This document shows positions 6,826 to 12,993 of a stretch of DNA of 12,993 nt, one piece after another; within the stretch, counting starts at the first letter, position 1, and the number at the start of each line of letters is the position of its first letter. The stretch covers positions 1-12,993 of the forward strand of contig CAZOJQ010000051.1 of assembly GCA_964580185.1 (NCBI GenBank). Direction: 5' to 3'. The position numbers were made by a program, and so were the translations under genes. Source of the DNA: CAYWWY01 sp964580185. Its GTDB lineage: Bacteria; Thermotogota; Thermotogae; MWEM01. The notes beneath the pieces were generated by a model. It had not been told where the DNA came from and did not search any database. It saw only the letters and a list, made by a program, of their open reading frames with translations.

Positions 6826-7541
6826 TTGGTGTGATCTCCAAAGTCCCAGTTTCAGTCACTCCTTTTCTTCGGCAATTGTCTATTCAAGCGCAACACGGGA
6901 ATCATGCGCCTCATGGAGACGGATATGGAGTGGGTTTCTTCTTGAACGGAGGCATTCATCTCTCGCGGAGTGTAAAACCTTTGCATATGAGCGAGCTGCC
7001 AGCTGATTCAGCCCAAACTGCGAATATCTTAGTTCTCCATGCCCGAAAAGCAGGGGTCGGGAAAGTACATTTGGCGAATGTCCACCCTTTCTCTGACAAA
7101 TTGGAAGAGCAGAATTATCTCTTTGCCCATAACGGCACGGTCAAGGACATCAATGCCTGCGGAAGACATCTGGAAGAATTGGAATCAGGGAAGATCTGCG
7201 ATTCCAAAATCGCGTTTGAGCGGGTTATGGAAGTAATAATGGAAGGGTATTCTACCGAAGTTGCCATGCGGATGACAATTCAGGAGTTAGAAGACGCTTG
7301 TACGGAAATTTCTGCGCTGAACTGGTTGATGACCGATGGGACCAAACTCTATGCATCAAGGTATCACTATAGGGATGGAGACTACTACTCTCTGTATCAT
7401 TCTGAAAACGAGAACACCATCGTCATATCCACAGAGCCTTTCGATTGGGAAGTGTGTATTCAAGAAAAGGGAAAGAACCAAACTTCTCAATGGCGTTTGC
7501 TGGATAACCGAACTGTGTCGTCGTTTGCAGTTCCTGGTTAA
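6813..7541 (+). CDS. Class II (Ntn-type) glutamine amidotransferase, YafJ-like
   Basis: The 242-residue protein is a stand-alone GATase_4-type domain that would hydrolyse glutamine, or a gamma-glutamyl compound, to give ammonia; the acceptor is unknown. It starts MCRMIG, so Cys2 becomes the N-terminal nucleophile once Met is removed. Further hallmarks are HGDGYGVGF (34-42), HARKAG (76-81), NVHPF (89-93) and FAHNGTV (104-110), which shape the glutamine pocket and oxyanion hole. The ATG at 6813 lies inside the 3' end of the protease gene (13-bp overlap) and AGGAG stands nine bases before it, so the two are probably translationally coupled and share a transcript. The stop overlaps the convergent permease gene by four bases. 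No partner synthase domain is present. Confidence 0.9.
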   Translation: MCRMIGVISKVPVSVTPFLRQLSIQAQHGNHAPHGDGYGVGFFLNGGIHLSRSVKPLHMSELPADSAQTANILVLHARKAGVGKVHLANVHPFSDKLEEQNYLFAHNGTVKDINACGRHLEELESGKICDSKIAFERVMEVIMEGYSTEVAMRMTIQELEDACTEISALNWLMTDGTKLYASRYHYRDGDYYSLYHSENENTIVISTEPFDWEVCIQEKGKNQTSQWRLLDNRTVSSFAVPG

Positions 7542-8374
7542 TCATTCGGATCGAGAAGATCTCTTAATCCATCTCCCAGTAAGGTAAACCCGAGCACAGT
7601 TATGGCAATCATCATTCCTGGAAAAAAAGAGAGCCAGGGAGCCCGTTCAATAAATCGTTGGGATTCCAAGAGCATTCTTCCCCAACTAGGCATAGGCGGT
7701 TGTGTACCCAGACCAATATAGCTTAGGCCGGCTTCGGAAAGAATCGCAAACGCAAAATTGGATGAGATCAGGACAAGGATGGAAGAAAGAACGGTGGGAA
7801 GAATATGGACCACTGAGATCTTGAAAGGGTGGATTCCAAGAGCATATGCTGCTTTCACGAAATCCCTCTCTTTCACTGAGCGAGTGCTCGATCGGATTTG
7901 CCGAGCAAAAATGGGGATCCGCACGATCCCAATTCCGATCATCGCATGGTAGATATTTGGCCCCCAAACCGCCAAGATACCGATCGCGAAAAGCAGCGCG
8001 GGAAAAGCGTAAAGCCCATCCATCATCCGCATGATGATCTCGTCCACCCACCGCGAGCCCAATCCTGCTCCAAATCCAAATATCAAACCCGCCACCAATG
8101 CGATTCCTGTCGAAATCACTCCTACAAAAAGCGCAACTTGCGCGCCAACCATGCAGCGAGAGAAAAGGTCTCTTCCGAATTCATCCGTTCCGAACCAATG
8201 CTGGGAACTGGGACTAACCAACCGTTGGGAAAAATCCATTTGATAAATATCTTGGGGCGTCGTAACAAGACTGATAACACCCAGACTAATCATCAAACTG
8301 GTAAGGATTATCCCGATCATCAATCCCTTATGTTGAATCGATCTGCGAATCCATCGACGAAACTCCATTCTCAT
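7538..8374 (-). CDS. dppC: Oligopeptide-type ABC transporter permease, DppC/OppC family
   Basis: The second inner-membrane subunit of a peptide (or nickel or oligosaccharide) importer of the Dpp/Opp class. The 278 residues show an N-terminal membrane segment (about 18-38), the family motif HWFGTDEFGRDLFSR (59-73), several further hydrophobic segments and the EAA coupling loop (about 170-190, RDFVKAAYALGIHPFKISVV) that contacts the ATPase. Start ATG 8374 overlaps the dppB stop as ATGA, so translation is coupled; another in-frame ATG lies two codons later. The product ends DPND, usual for the family. Substrate cannot be read from permeases. No ATPase or binding-protein gene follows: the next gene is on the opposite strand and the stop codons overlap. 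Confidence 0.93.
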   Translation of the reverse strand: MRMEFRRWIRRSIQHKGLMIGIILTSLMISLGVISLVTTPQDIYQMDFSQRLVSPSSQHWFGTDEFGRDLFSRCMVGAQVALFVGVISTGIALVAGLIFGFGAGLGSRWVDEIIMRMMDGLYAFPALLFAIGILAVWGPNIYHAMIGIGIVRIPIFARQIRSSTRSVKERDFVKAAYALGIHPFKISVVHILPTVLSSILVLISSNFAFAILSEAGLSYIGLGTQPPMPSWGRMLLESQRFIERAPWLSFFPGMMIAITVLGFTLLGDGLRDLLDPND

Positions 8375-9312
8375 ACGCGCTCAATCCTTGGATCGATCAT
8401 TGTATGAAGAATATCGGTCACTAAATGAATCATGATGGTCAAGAAAGCAATCCAAAGAACACATCCTTGAACCAAAGGAATATCTCTCCTTTGGACAGCG
8501 AACCAAAGGAGTCTTCCTGTACCAGGAATCGAGAACACGTTTTCGATCAGGATCGTTCCTGCCATGATCGATGAGATCTGCAATCCATATTGAGTGATAA
8601 ATGGAAGAAGGGCGTTCTTTAAGATATGACGTAGCGCGACTGTACGTTCAGGGAGTCCTTTTGCCCTTGCTGTACGAATGTAGTCCTCATGAATGATATC
8701 CAAGATGGAACCTCTGAGGATGCGAAGCATAACAGAGATTCCAATGAGCGATAGGGCAAGAGAGGGTAAAAAAACGGTGCTCCACCACCCGGATGGGTTA
8801 ACGTGAAATGGGATATAACCCGACGCAGGAAAGAGATCCCATTGAAGAGAAAAGAAACGCAAAAGCAGGATGCCTAACCAAAAAGAAGGAAGAACGATTC
8901 CGATTTGCGATGTGAGTGTGATTATTCGGTCGATCCACTGGTTTTTGAAATGAGAGGCGATCATGGCTAAAGGAAGCGAACCAATGAGAATCATGACAGC
9001 ACTTACTAGCGTTAAAGAGAAAGTTGGGGGAAATGAGTCAGCAATTAAATGAAGCACATTCTGACGATAGAGGATGGATTGCCCAAAATCTCCGCGGACA
9101 ATCCCGGTTAACCAAAGAAAAAAACGAGCAACAACTGGCTGATCCAGGGCCATCTGCCGAGACAATTCTTCTATGGCAGCTTCATCAGCGTCCATTCCTA
9201 GCATGATTTCAACCTGCGTACCCGGGATCCATTGAAAGAGCGCAAAGGAAATGATCGCAACAATCAGCAGCGAGATAAGGCTAGAAAATAGTTTTCTGAA
9301 TACCGTTTCCAT
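8371..9312 (-). CDS. dppB: Oligopeptide-type ABC transporter permease, DppB/OppB family
   Basis: First inner-membrane subunit of the same importer. The 313 residues have the N-terminal membrane segment (9-30), the DppB-type soluble insert before segment two (about 40-95, including GDFGQSILYRQNV), further membrane segments, and the EAA loop (about 209-232, EDYIRTARAKGLPERTVALR). It ends in the typical DPRIERV. The ATG at 9312 lies 12 bp after the hslV stop and has no clear ribosome binding site, so it probably depends on translation of hslV. It forms a coupled pair with dppC through a 4-bp overlap. Transport specificity (peptide, nickel, sugar) is not determinable here. Confidence 0.93.
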   Translation of the reverse strand: METVFRKLFSSLISLLIVAIISFALFQWIPGTQVEIMLGMDADEAAIEELSRQMALDQPVVARFFLWLTGIVRGDFGQSILYRQNVLHLIADSFPPTFSLTLVSAVMILIGSLPLAMIASHFKNQWIDRIITLTSQIGIVLPSFWLGILLLRFFSLQWDLFPASGYIPFHVNPSGWWSTVFLPSLALSLIGISVMLRILRGSILDIIHEDYIRTARAKGLPERTVALRHILKNALLPFITQYGLQISSIMAGTILIENVFSIPGTGRLLWFAVQRRDIPLVQGCVLWIAFLTIMIHLVTDILHTMIDPRIERV

Positions 9313-9324
9313 TATGGGATGTGA

Positions 9325-9867
9325 TCAAGTACCCGTAATCTCTTCAATCGTAAACTGATCGTTGGTAAATATACAGATTTCACTAGCGATTTTTAATGAT
9401 TTCTGCACGATTTCCAAAGCGCCAATCTGAGTATTTTGTATCAGGGCACGCGCTGCTGCCAAAGCATAACCGCTCCCGGAACCGATTGCCGCAATTTCTT
9501 CATCGGGTTGAATGACTTCTCCTGTTCCAGAAATCAAAAAAAGGCTATCGGAATCCGCAACGATTAAAAAGGCTTCCAATCTACGAAGGATCCGGTCCAT
9601 CCGCCATTCTTTCGCAAGCTCAACAGCTGCCCTTGTAAGATTTTGATTATACTTCTTGTACTTCTCTTCGAATTTTTCGAAAAGTGTAAATGAGTCCGCC
9701 ACAGAACCCGCAAATCCAGCCAAGATTTTTCCGTCTCCCAATTTCCGGATTTTTTTCGCTGTGGATTTCACCACGGTGTTCCCTAATGTAACCTGACCAT
9801 CGCTTCCGATTGCGGTCTTTCCTTCCCTACGTACCGCTATCACAGTTGTTGCTGAACATGTTTCCAT
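9325..9867 (-). CDS. hslV: ATP-dependent protease subunit HslV (ClpQ)
   Basis: The proteasome-like peptidase that forms a double hexameric ring and needs the unfoldase HslU. The 180 residues start METCSA and then TTVIAV; by homology the propeptide is removed to expose Thr7 as nucleophile, as with the FHATTI start of Bacillus ClpQ. Conserved stretches are GSDGQVTLGNTVVK, KIRKL, AGFAGSVADSFTLFE, AAVELAKEWRMDRILRRLEA, GEVIQPDEEIAAIGSGSGYALAAARAL and the ICIFTND end. I prefer ATG 9867 (GGAGG eight bases before) to GTG 9870. A possible -10 box TATGAT sits at 9919-9914 with no good -35. No hslU or xerC is adjacent: dppB follows at 12 bp and znuB precedes by about 150 bp. The protein is intact, so HslU is probably encoded elsewhere. 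Confidence 0.96.
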   Translation of the reverse strand: METCSATTVIAVRREGKTAIGSDGQVTLGNTVVKSTAKKIRKLGDGKILAGFAGSVADSFTLFEKFEEKYKKYNQNLTRAAVELAKEWRMDRILRRLEAFLIVADSDSLFLISGTGEVIQPDEEIAAIGSGSGYALAAARALIQNTQIGALEIVQKSLKIASEICIFTNDQFTIEEITGT

Positions 9868-10018
9868 CACACTTCCCTCCTCGATCTGCTCCGTGGGATT
9901 CTACCCTAGTGCAATCATACCATAAGACAGGAGGTTTTTTCATCGGGTTATCTTTCCAGTGAAGAACCAAATTTCTCTTTTTTTCGCTGAGAGCGGATCT
10001 ATCATTCTTTTCCAGGGT

Positions 10019-10843
10019 TTAACGGATCCAAGAGTGGATCAAACGAATTAAAGAGGCCACGAGGAAAATGCAAAACAAAAGGATAACGATCATGGGGCCA
10101 GGAGGAAGATTATGGAAGTATCCAGCGACGATTCCTGAAAGGGTCCCTATTATGCTGATGACAATCGAAATTACTATCATCTGGAAGAAGTTCCTAGAGA
10201 TCATCTTCGCAGTCACGCCGGGTATGACGAGAAAAGCAGCGATCAAAACCACGCCCGCGATCTTGACCGAGTTGACAATCGTGAGACAAAGCCCTAAGAG
10301 CACCAAAAGATGGATCCACCCTGTGGGAACTCCAAAGTGTTTGGCCATACGCTCGTCAAAGCAGTAATAGAGGATTCCTCTATAGAAAAATGCAAAGAAA
10401 GACACAAAAAAAAGAAGTGCGATGATCAACTGGTTCAAATCGGCTTTTGTAACAAAAAGGATATTGCCAAAAAGAAATCCCAAGACATCGGGGACAAACC
10501 CCCGCACAAAAGACAAGAAGACAATCCCCAAGGCCATCGATAGAGGAAGAACCATCCCAATAATGCTGTTTTCATTGACCTTCTTGGATCGGCTCATCAG
10601 GCTGATCGCAAGCGCCAGTACCACAGATGTGATCAAAGCCACCCATTGGGTCGAAATACCCAGCAGTAGCCCCAGCGCGACACCTCCAAAGGTAGCATGT
10701 GCAATTCCATCACCAATGAACTCGATTTTGCGGAGAACAACGATAGTCGAGAACCCTCCGCAGACAACGCTGATCAACAGTCCTCCCCAAAGGGCGTTAC
10801 GCATGAACTCAAACTCAATCAGTTCATTAAAAAAGTTCAACAT
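10019..10843 (-). CDS. znuB: Zinc-type ABC transporter permease, ZnuB/TroC family
   Basis: The membrane subunit of a zinc or manganese importer. The 274 residues are strongly hydrophobic with about eight membrane segments and include the family block FIGDGIAHATFGGVALG (about 42-58), which follows the first segments in ZnuB and MntB proteins. The ATG at 10843 overlaps the end of znuC by seven bases, with an AGGGGGATC-type ribosome binding site inside znuC, so the two are translationally coupled. The TAA stop at 10021-10019 is followed by about 150 bp before hslV; I see no convincing terminator there (a 4-bp stem next to an A-run only). Metal preference is inferred from ZnuA. Confidence 0.95.
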   Translation of the reverse strand: MLNFFNELIEFEFMRNALWGGLLISVVCGGFSTIVVLRKIEFIGDGIAHATFGGVALGLLLGISTQWVALITSVVLALAISLMSRSKKVNENSIIGMVLPLSMALGIVFLSFVRGFVPDVLGFLFGNILFVTKADLNQLIIALLFFVSFFAFFYRGILYYCFDERMAKHFGVPTGWIHLLVLLGLCLTIVNSVKIAGVVLIAAFLVIPGVTAKMISRNFFQMIVISIVISIIGTLSGIVAGYFHNLPPGPMIVILLFCIFLVASLIRLIHSWIR

Positions 10844-11595
10844 GCAGATCCCCCTGAGCGGTGTTCTTTATCGAAGTGGTCTTTTCCACGGATTAGAAGA
10901 TCAAAATCGGGAGAGAAAACCTCTTTTAAGTCGGATACGGAGATCTGCTTGGCATCTTTGTGACAATGCAGGGTTTTGTTGAGGCAGAGGATTCGGTCGC
11001 ATTTTTCGAAAACCATGCCAATGTCATGGGAGATCATCATGATAGCCACATCATGCTCCTTGCGGTAGGTTTCCAGCAAGTTATAGAAAGAGGCCTTTCC
11101 CATCTCGTCGATTCCAGCTTCTGGCTCGTCCAAGATAAGAATGTCGGGCCTGTAGAGCATAGCACGAACGAGAATCAAGCGCTGGTATTCGCCACCAGAC
11201 AGAGTACCCACTTTTTTGTTTTTCATCGATCCAATTCCCACTTGCTCCAGCAATTGATCCATGCGACGATCAGCGGTTTTTTTCCACAAAGCGAAAGGAT
11301 TGATTTGATAAACCCCCATTTGAGCCACTTCGGAGGAGGTAATTGGAAAATCGCGATCGAACTCCCTTATTTGCGGAACATAACCATATCGTCCTTTCAA
11401 CTGAATCTTCCCTGTATACTCTCGAATCTCTGAGGTTAGAATTCGTACCAGTGTGGACTTACCCGCTCCGTTTGGTCCCACGATCCCGATGAATTCACCC
11501 TTGTCCACAGTGAACGTTATATCCTTCAGAATCCTTTGGCCAGAAAGGGTGCAACTAAGTCCTTCTACCTTCAAAAGGTGGGTATGCATGCTCAA
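10837..11595 (-). CDS. znuC: Zinc-type ABC transporter ATPase, ZnuC family
   Basis: The ATP-hydrolysing subunit that powers the importer on the cytoplasmic face. All motifs are present in the 252 residues: Walker A GPNGAGKST (40-48), Q-loop Gln75 in YGYVPQ, signature LSGGE (132-136), Walker B DILILDEP (151-158), D-loop and switch His190 in MISHD. The segment RDFPITSSEVAQMG after the Q-loop is typical of metal-type ATPases, and the tail LCLNKTLHCH (203-212) matches the LNRRLFCHG-type end of ZnuC. I keep the TTG start at 11595 because AAGGAG lies about ten bases before it; the ATG two codons later (11589) would be about sixteen bases away. A 150-bp gap with a terminator-like hairpin separates it from znuA. 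Confidence 0.95.
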   Translation of the reverse strand: MSMHTHLLKVEGLSCTLSGQRILKDITFTVDKGEFIGIVGPNGAGKSTLVRILTSEIREYTGKIQLKGRYGYVPQIREFDRDFPITSSEVAQMGVYQINPFALWKKTADRRMDQLLEQVGIGSMKNKKVGTLSGGEYQRLILVRAMLYRPDILILDEPEAGIDEMGKASFYNLLETYRKEHDVAIMMISHDIGMVFEKCDRILCLNKTLHCHKDAKQISVSDLKEVFSPDFDLLIRGKDHFDKEHRSGGSAC

Positions 11596-11631
11596 TGCGG
11601 TTTATCTCCTTTTTTCGTTTATTACTTATGC

Positions 11632-11674
11632 AAAAAAGTCAAGGCCGCAAGGAGAGAAGCCCTTCGAGCGACCT
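11632..11674 (-). terminator. Terminator-like hairpin between znuA and znuC
   Basis: On the minus strand AGGTCGC (11674-11668) pairs with GCGGCCT (11648-11642) with one G-U pair; inside it AAGG pairs with CCTT after a 3-nt bulge, with an 8-nt loop. A run of six T's (11637-11632) follows after a 4-nt spacer. It lies about 75 bp after the znuA stop and 37 bp before znuC, so it could end part of the znuA transcripts and keep the binding protein in excess over the membrane parts. Confidence 0.5.
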
Positions 11675-11746
11675 CAGACACATATTGTCTAATGAAAGTA
11701 GGTTGTTGCTCTTGCGTAAGCTAACCTGTGAATGACAATCTGTTGA

Positions 11747-12826
11747 TTATTGAATCTGTTGTTTCATCGTTTGAAAGTTGCTTTCAAACAGCTCTATAAT
11801 GGTTTGAGTACCCCATCCCAAAGTATTCAAACGAAGTGGCGTTTTCAATCCTGTTTCCTGTACAATGACTTCTAGGCTGCGTGGGCTGATATGCACCTCA
11901 CCAAAGATCGCCAGCACCTTTTCTTCTCGAACTGTCTGGATGATCCGTCGAATATCTTCAATCGTAGGCTCAGTAGCTTCGCCAGAAAACACCGCCGCTT
12001 CAGCGATCCCAAAACGTCGGAAAAAATAGGTGAAACTCGGATGTGACATCACAATCGTACTTCCCTGGTAAGGATCAAAAAAGGCGTGCGCCCTTTTACT
12101 GAATGATTCGAGCTCCTCGACAATGCCTTTCGCGCGCTCCATGATCAAAGAAGCATGCTGAGGAAGCATCCAGGCCAACTCTTTTGCCAAACCAGGTACC
12201 ACATATTCAGCCATGAAGATTGGCTCTACCCACACATGAGGATTGATTGGACCATGATCGTGGTCGCAGTCATGGTGGTCGTCATGGTGATGGTCGCAGT
12301 CATGGTGTTCGTCGCAGTCGTGGTGGTCGTCATGGTGGTGTTTCTCACTGCAATTGCACTCATGGTGGTCGTCGTGGTGATGGTCGCAGTCATGGTGGTC
12401 ATCATGGTGATGATCGCAGTCGTGGTGGTCATCATGATGATCATCGTGATGGTGATGATGATGATGCTCTACAGAATGGTGGTCTCCACTCTTTAGCTTG
12501 GCTTCTGGAATCAGCTCTCCGGCATAAGTGATCTTTTTTCCCTGCAGTTCAAGATCATGCAAGGTTTTGATCAGAAAACTTTCCAAACCATACCCATTTG
12601 CAATGATCCAATCTGCCTGGTTCAGTTTTCTTACATCCTGAATCGTGGGTGAAAAAATGTGCGGGTTCTGCCCTTGTCCGATCAGAAGATGCACATCTAC
12701 CAGATCACCTGCCAGCTGATCCAGGATAAGATAGTAAGGATTGATCGTAGCGACAATGTTCATTCCCCATCCGATGACCCCAAACAAGATCATCATTATA
12801 ACTAAAAAAAGGCCCGTTTTATTCAT
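11747..12826 (-). CDS. znuA: Zinc-binding periplasmic protein ZnuA with an extreme His/Asp/Cys-rich loop
   Basis: The substrate-binding subunit of the importer, a cluster A-I metal receptor. The 359 residues begin with a signal peptide (1-21) without a lipobox Cys, so it is a soluble periplasmic form, as in diderms. The two lobes carry metal ligands His56 (NPHIFSP), His197 (INPHVWVEP) and His262 (SHPSFTYFF); three histidines fit zinc rather than manganese. Where many relatives have LDPLG, this one has LNTLG (333-337), so the optional acidic fourth ligand is missing. Between residues 115 and 191 a loop holds 37 His and 7 Cys, built on a ten-residue unit HHHDDHHDCD. The ATG at 12826 follows GGGAGGG. 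It has its own promoter and heads the znuACB cluster. Confidence 0.95.
   Translation of the reverse strand: MNKTGLFLVIMMILFGVIGWGMNIVATINPYYLILDQLAGDLVDVHLLIGQGQNPHIFSPTIQDVRKLNQADWIIANGYGLESFLIKTLHDLELQGKKITYAGELIPEAKLKSGDHHSVEHHHHHHHDDHHDDHHDCDHHHDDHHDCDHHHDDHHECNCSEKHHHDDHHDCDEHHDCDHHHDDHHDCDHDHGPINPHVWVEPIFMAEYVVPGLAKELAWMLPQHASLIMERAKGIVEELESFSKRAHAFFDPYQGSTIVMSHPSFTYFFRRFGIAEAAVFSGEATEPTIEDIRRIIQTVREEKVLAIFGEVHISPRSLEVIVQETGLKTPLRLNTLGWGTQTIIELFESNFQTMKQQIQ
12254..12484 (-). repeat. Tandem 30-bp repeats encoding the ZnuA metal-binding loop
   Basis: Residues 115-191 of ZnuA come from imperfect 30-bp units coding HHHDDHHDCD, at residues 139-148, 149-158 (ending ECN) and 179-188, with shorter partial units between and a run of seven His codons (121-127) at the start. 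The unit structure suggests growth by slippage or unequal recombination. Long open frames on the opposite strand here are only shadows of the repeats. Confidence 0.9.
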
Positions 12827-12857
12827 GCTTTTTCCCTCCCTCTATAGTATGCAATCC

Positions 12858-12893
12858 TTATGCGCAATAATCTCGCGCAAACGATTTGCATAA
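12858..12893. promoter_or_regulatory. Inverted repeat over the znuA promoter, candidate metal-regulator site
   Basis: TTATGC (12858-12863) faces GCATAA (12888-12893) around a CGCG-containing centre, and the right arm touches the -10 box. A second pair, TGCGC and GCGCA (12861-12865 and 12875-12879 by forward reading), nests inside. A Fur/Zur-family or MntR-type repressor here would block transcription, but the match to a known Zur box is not close. Confidence 0.35.
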
Positions 12894-12922
12894 TTTTACC
12901 ACAGCACAAGAGGGTTTGTCAA
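12893..12922 (-). promoter_or_regulatory. Sigma-70 promoter of znuA
   Basis: On the minus strand TTGACA (12922-12917) is followed after 18 bp by TAAAAT (12898-12893). This is a perfect -35 box and a good -10 box. Transcription would begin near 12886 and give a leader of about 60 nt before the znuA start codon. Confidence 0.75.
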
Positions 12923-12942
12923 GTACCCCTAAATCCATTGCA

Positions 12943-12983
12943 GGGCTTACGCATCTAATAAGGTCAACCAAGCATGAATCCTC
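12943..12983. repeat. Dispersed 41-bp repeat, copy 2
   Basis: Second copy of the repeat at 956-996 (32 of 41 identical, same orientation, no gaps). It lies upstream of the znuA promoter and 10 bp before the window ends, so any element it belongs to may continue to the right. Confidence 0.6.
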
Positions 12984-12993
12984 AGAAAGAAGC

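Noticed and set aside
9326..9340. GTACCC-type match resembling the IS-end motif within hslV
   Set aside because: Only six bases match, inside coding sequence, with no AGGCA partner; expected by chance.
9955..10018. Terminator after znuB
   Set aside because: Only a CGCT-CTC-AGCG stem of four pairs followed by A's, not T's, on the minus strand.
12155..12531. Long plus-strand open frames rich in Val/Met or in Gly/Arg/His opposite znuA
   Set aside because: They are mirror images of the His/Asp codon repeats of znuA, with no ribosome binding site and low-complexity products.

Overview
The window looks like chromosomal DNA from an anaerobic, possibly thermophilic, bacterium with two membranes. 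A probable outer-membrane beta-barrel protein, a ZnuA-type binding protein whose signal peptide has no lipobox, and a lipoprotein all point to a diderm envelope. The HslV and cold-shock proteins resemble Thermotogota and Firmicutes forms from memory, and the mobile DNA (a group IIC intron and a relic of an rve-type transposase) is of kinds common in Clostridia. Thermotogota, Atribacterota-like lineages or Spirochaetota would all fit; I cannot decide between them without a search. No rRNA, tRNA or CRISPR array is visible.

Layout. Positions 1-52 (minus strand) are the first bases of a group IIC intron that continues outside the window; it sits just past the terminator hairpin of an hsp20 gene (109-570, minus). 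A 470-bp AT-rich stretch follows with several inverted repeats and one copy of a 41-bp repeat whose second copy lies at the right edge of the window. Positions 1043-3339 (plus) encode a surface lipoprotein with FN3-like, InlB-type and BIG2-type domains, followed by an FGE/sulfatase-modifying-factor fold; the two parts are split by a single frameshift near 2516. A broken transposase remnant (minus) and two copies of an IS-end-like motif fill 3336-3890, directly against a near-consensus promoter driving a cold-shock protein gene (3969-4172).

A strong terminator hairpin ends the csp gene only about 20 bp before the start of a large three-module envelope protein (HExxH metalloprotease, propeller-like middle, beta-barrel-like C-terminus), which overlaps a class II glutamine amidotransferase gene. 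That gene meets the leftward block tail to tail, with overlapping stop codons at 7538-7541.

The right half is leftward. One block is hslV-dppB-dppC, an HslV protease subunit tightly linked to two oligopeptide-type ABC permease genes, with no hslU, binding protein or ATPase genes in view. The other is znuA-znuC-znuB, a complete zinc-type ABC importer whose binding protein carries an unusually long His/Asp/Cys-rich repeat loop. A terminator-like hairpin lies between znuA and znuC, and znuA has its own promoter with a possible operator.

The most interesting items are the Cys-containing metal-binding loop of ZnuA, the metalloprotease/propeller/barrel protein behind the csp terminator, the intron placed at a terminator, the hslV-dppBC linkage, and the frameshifted lipoprotein.
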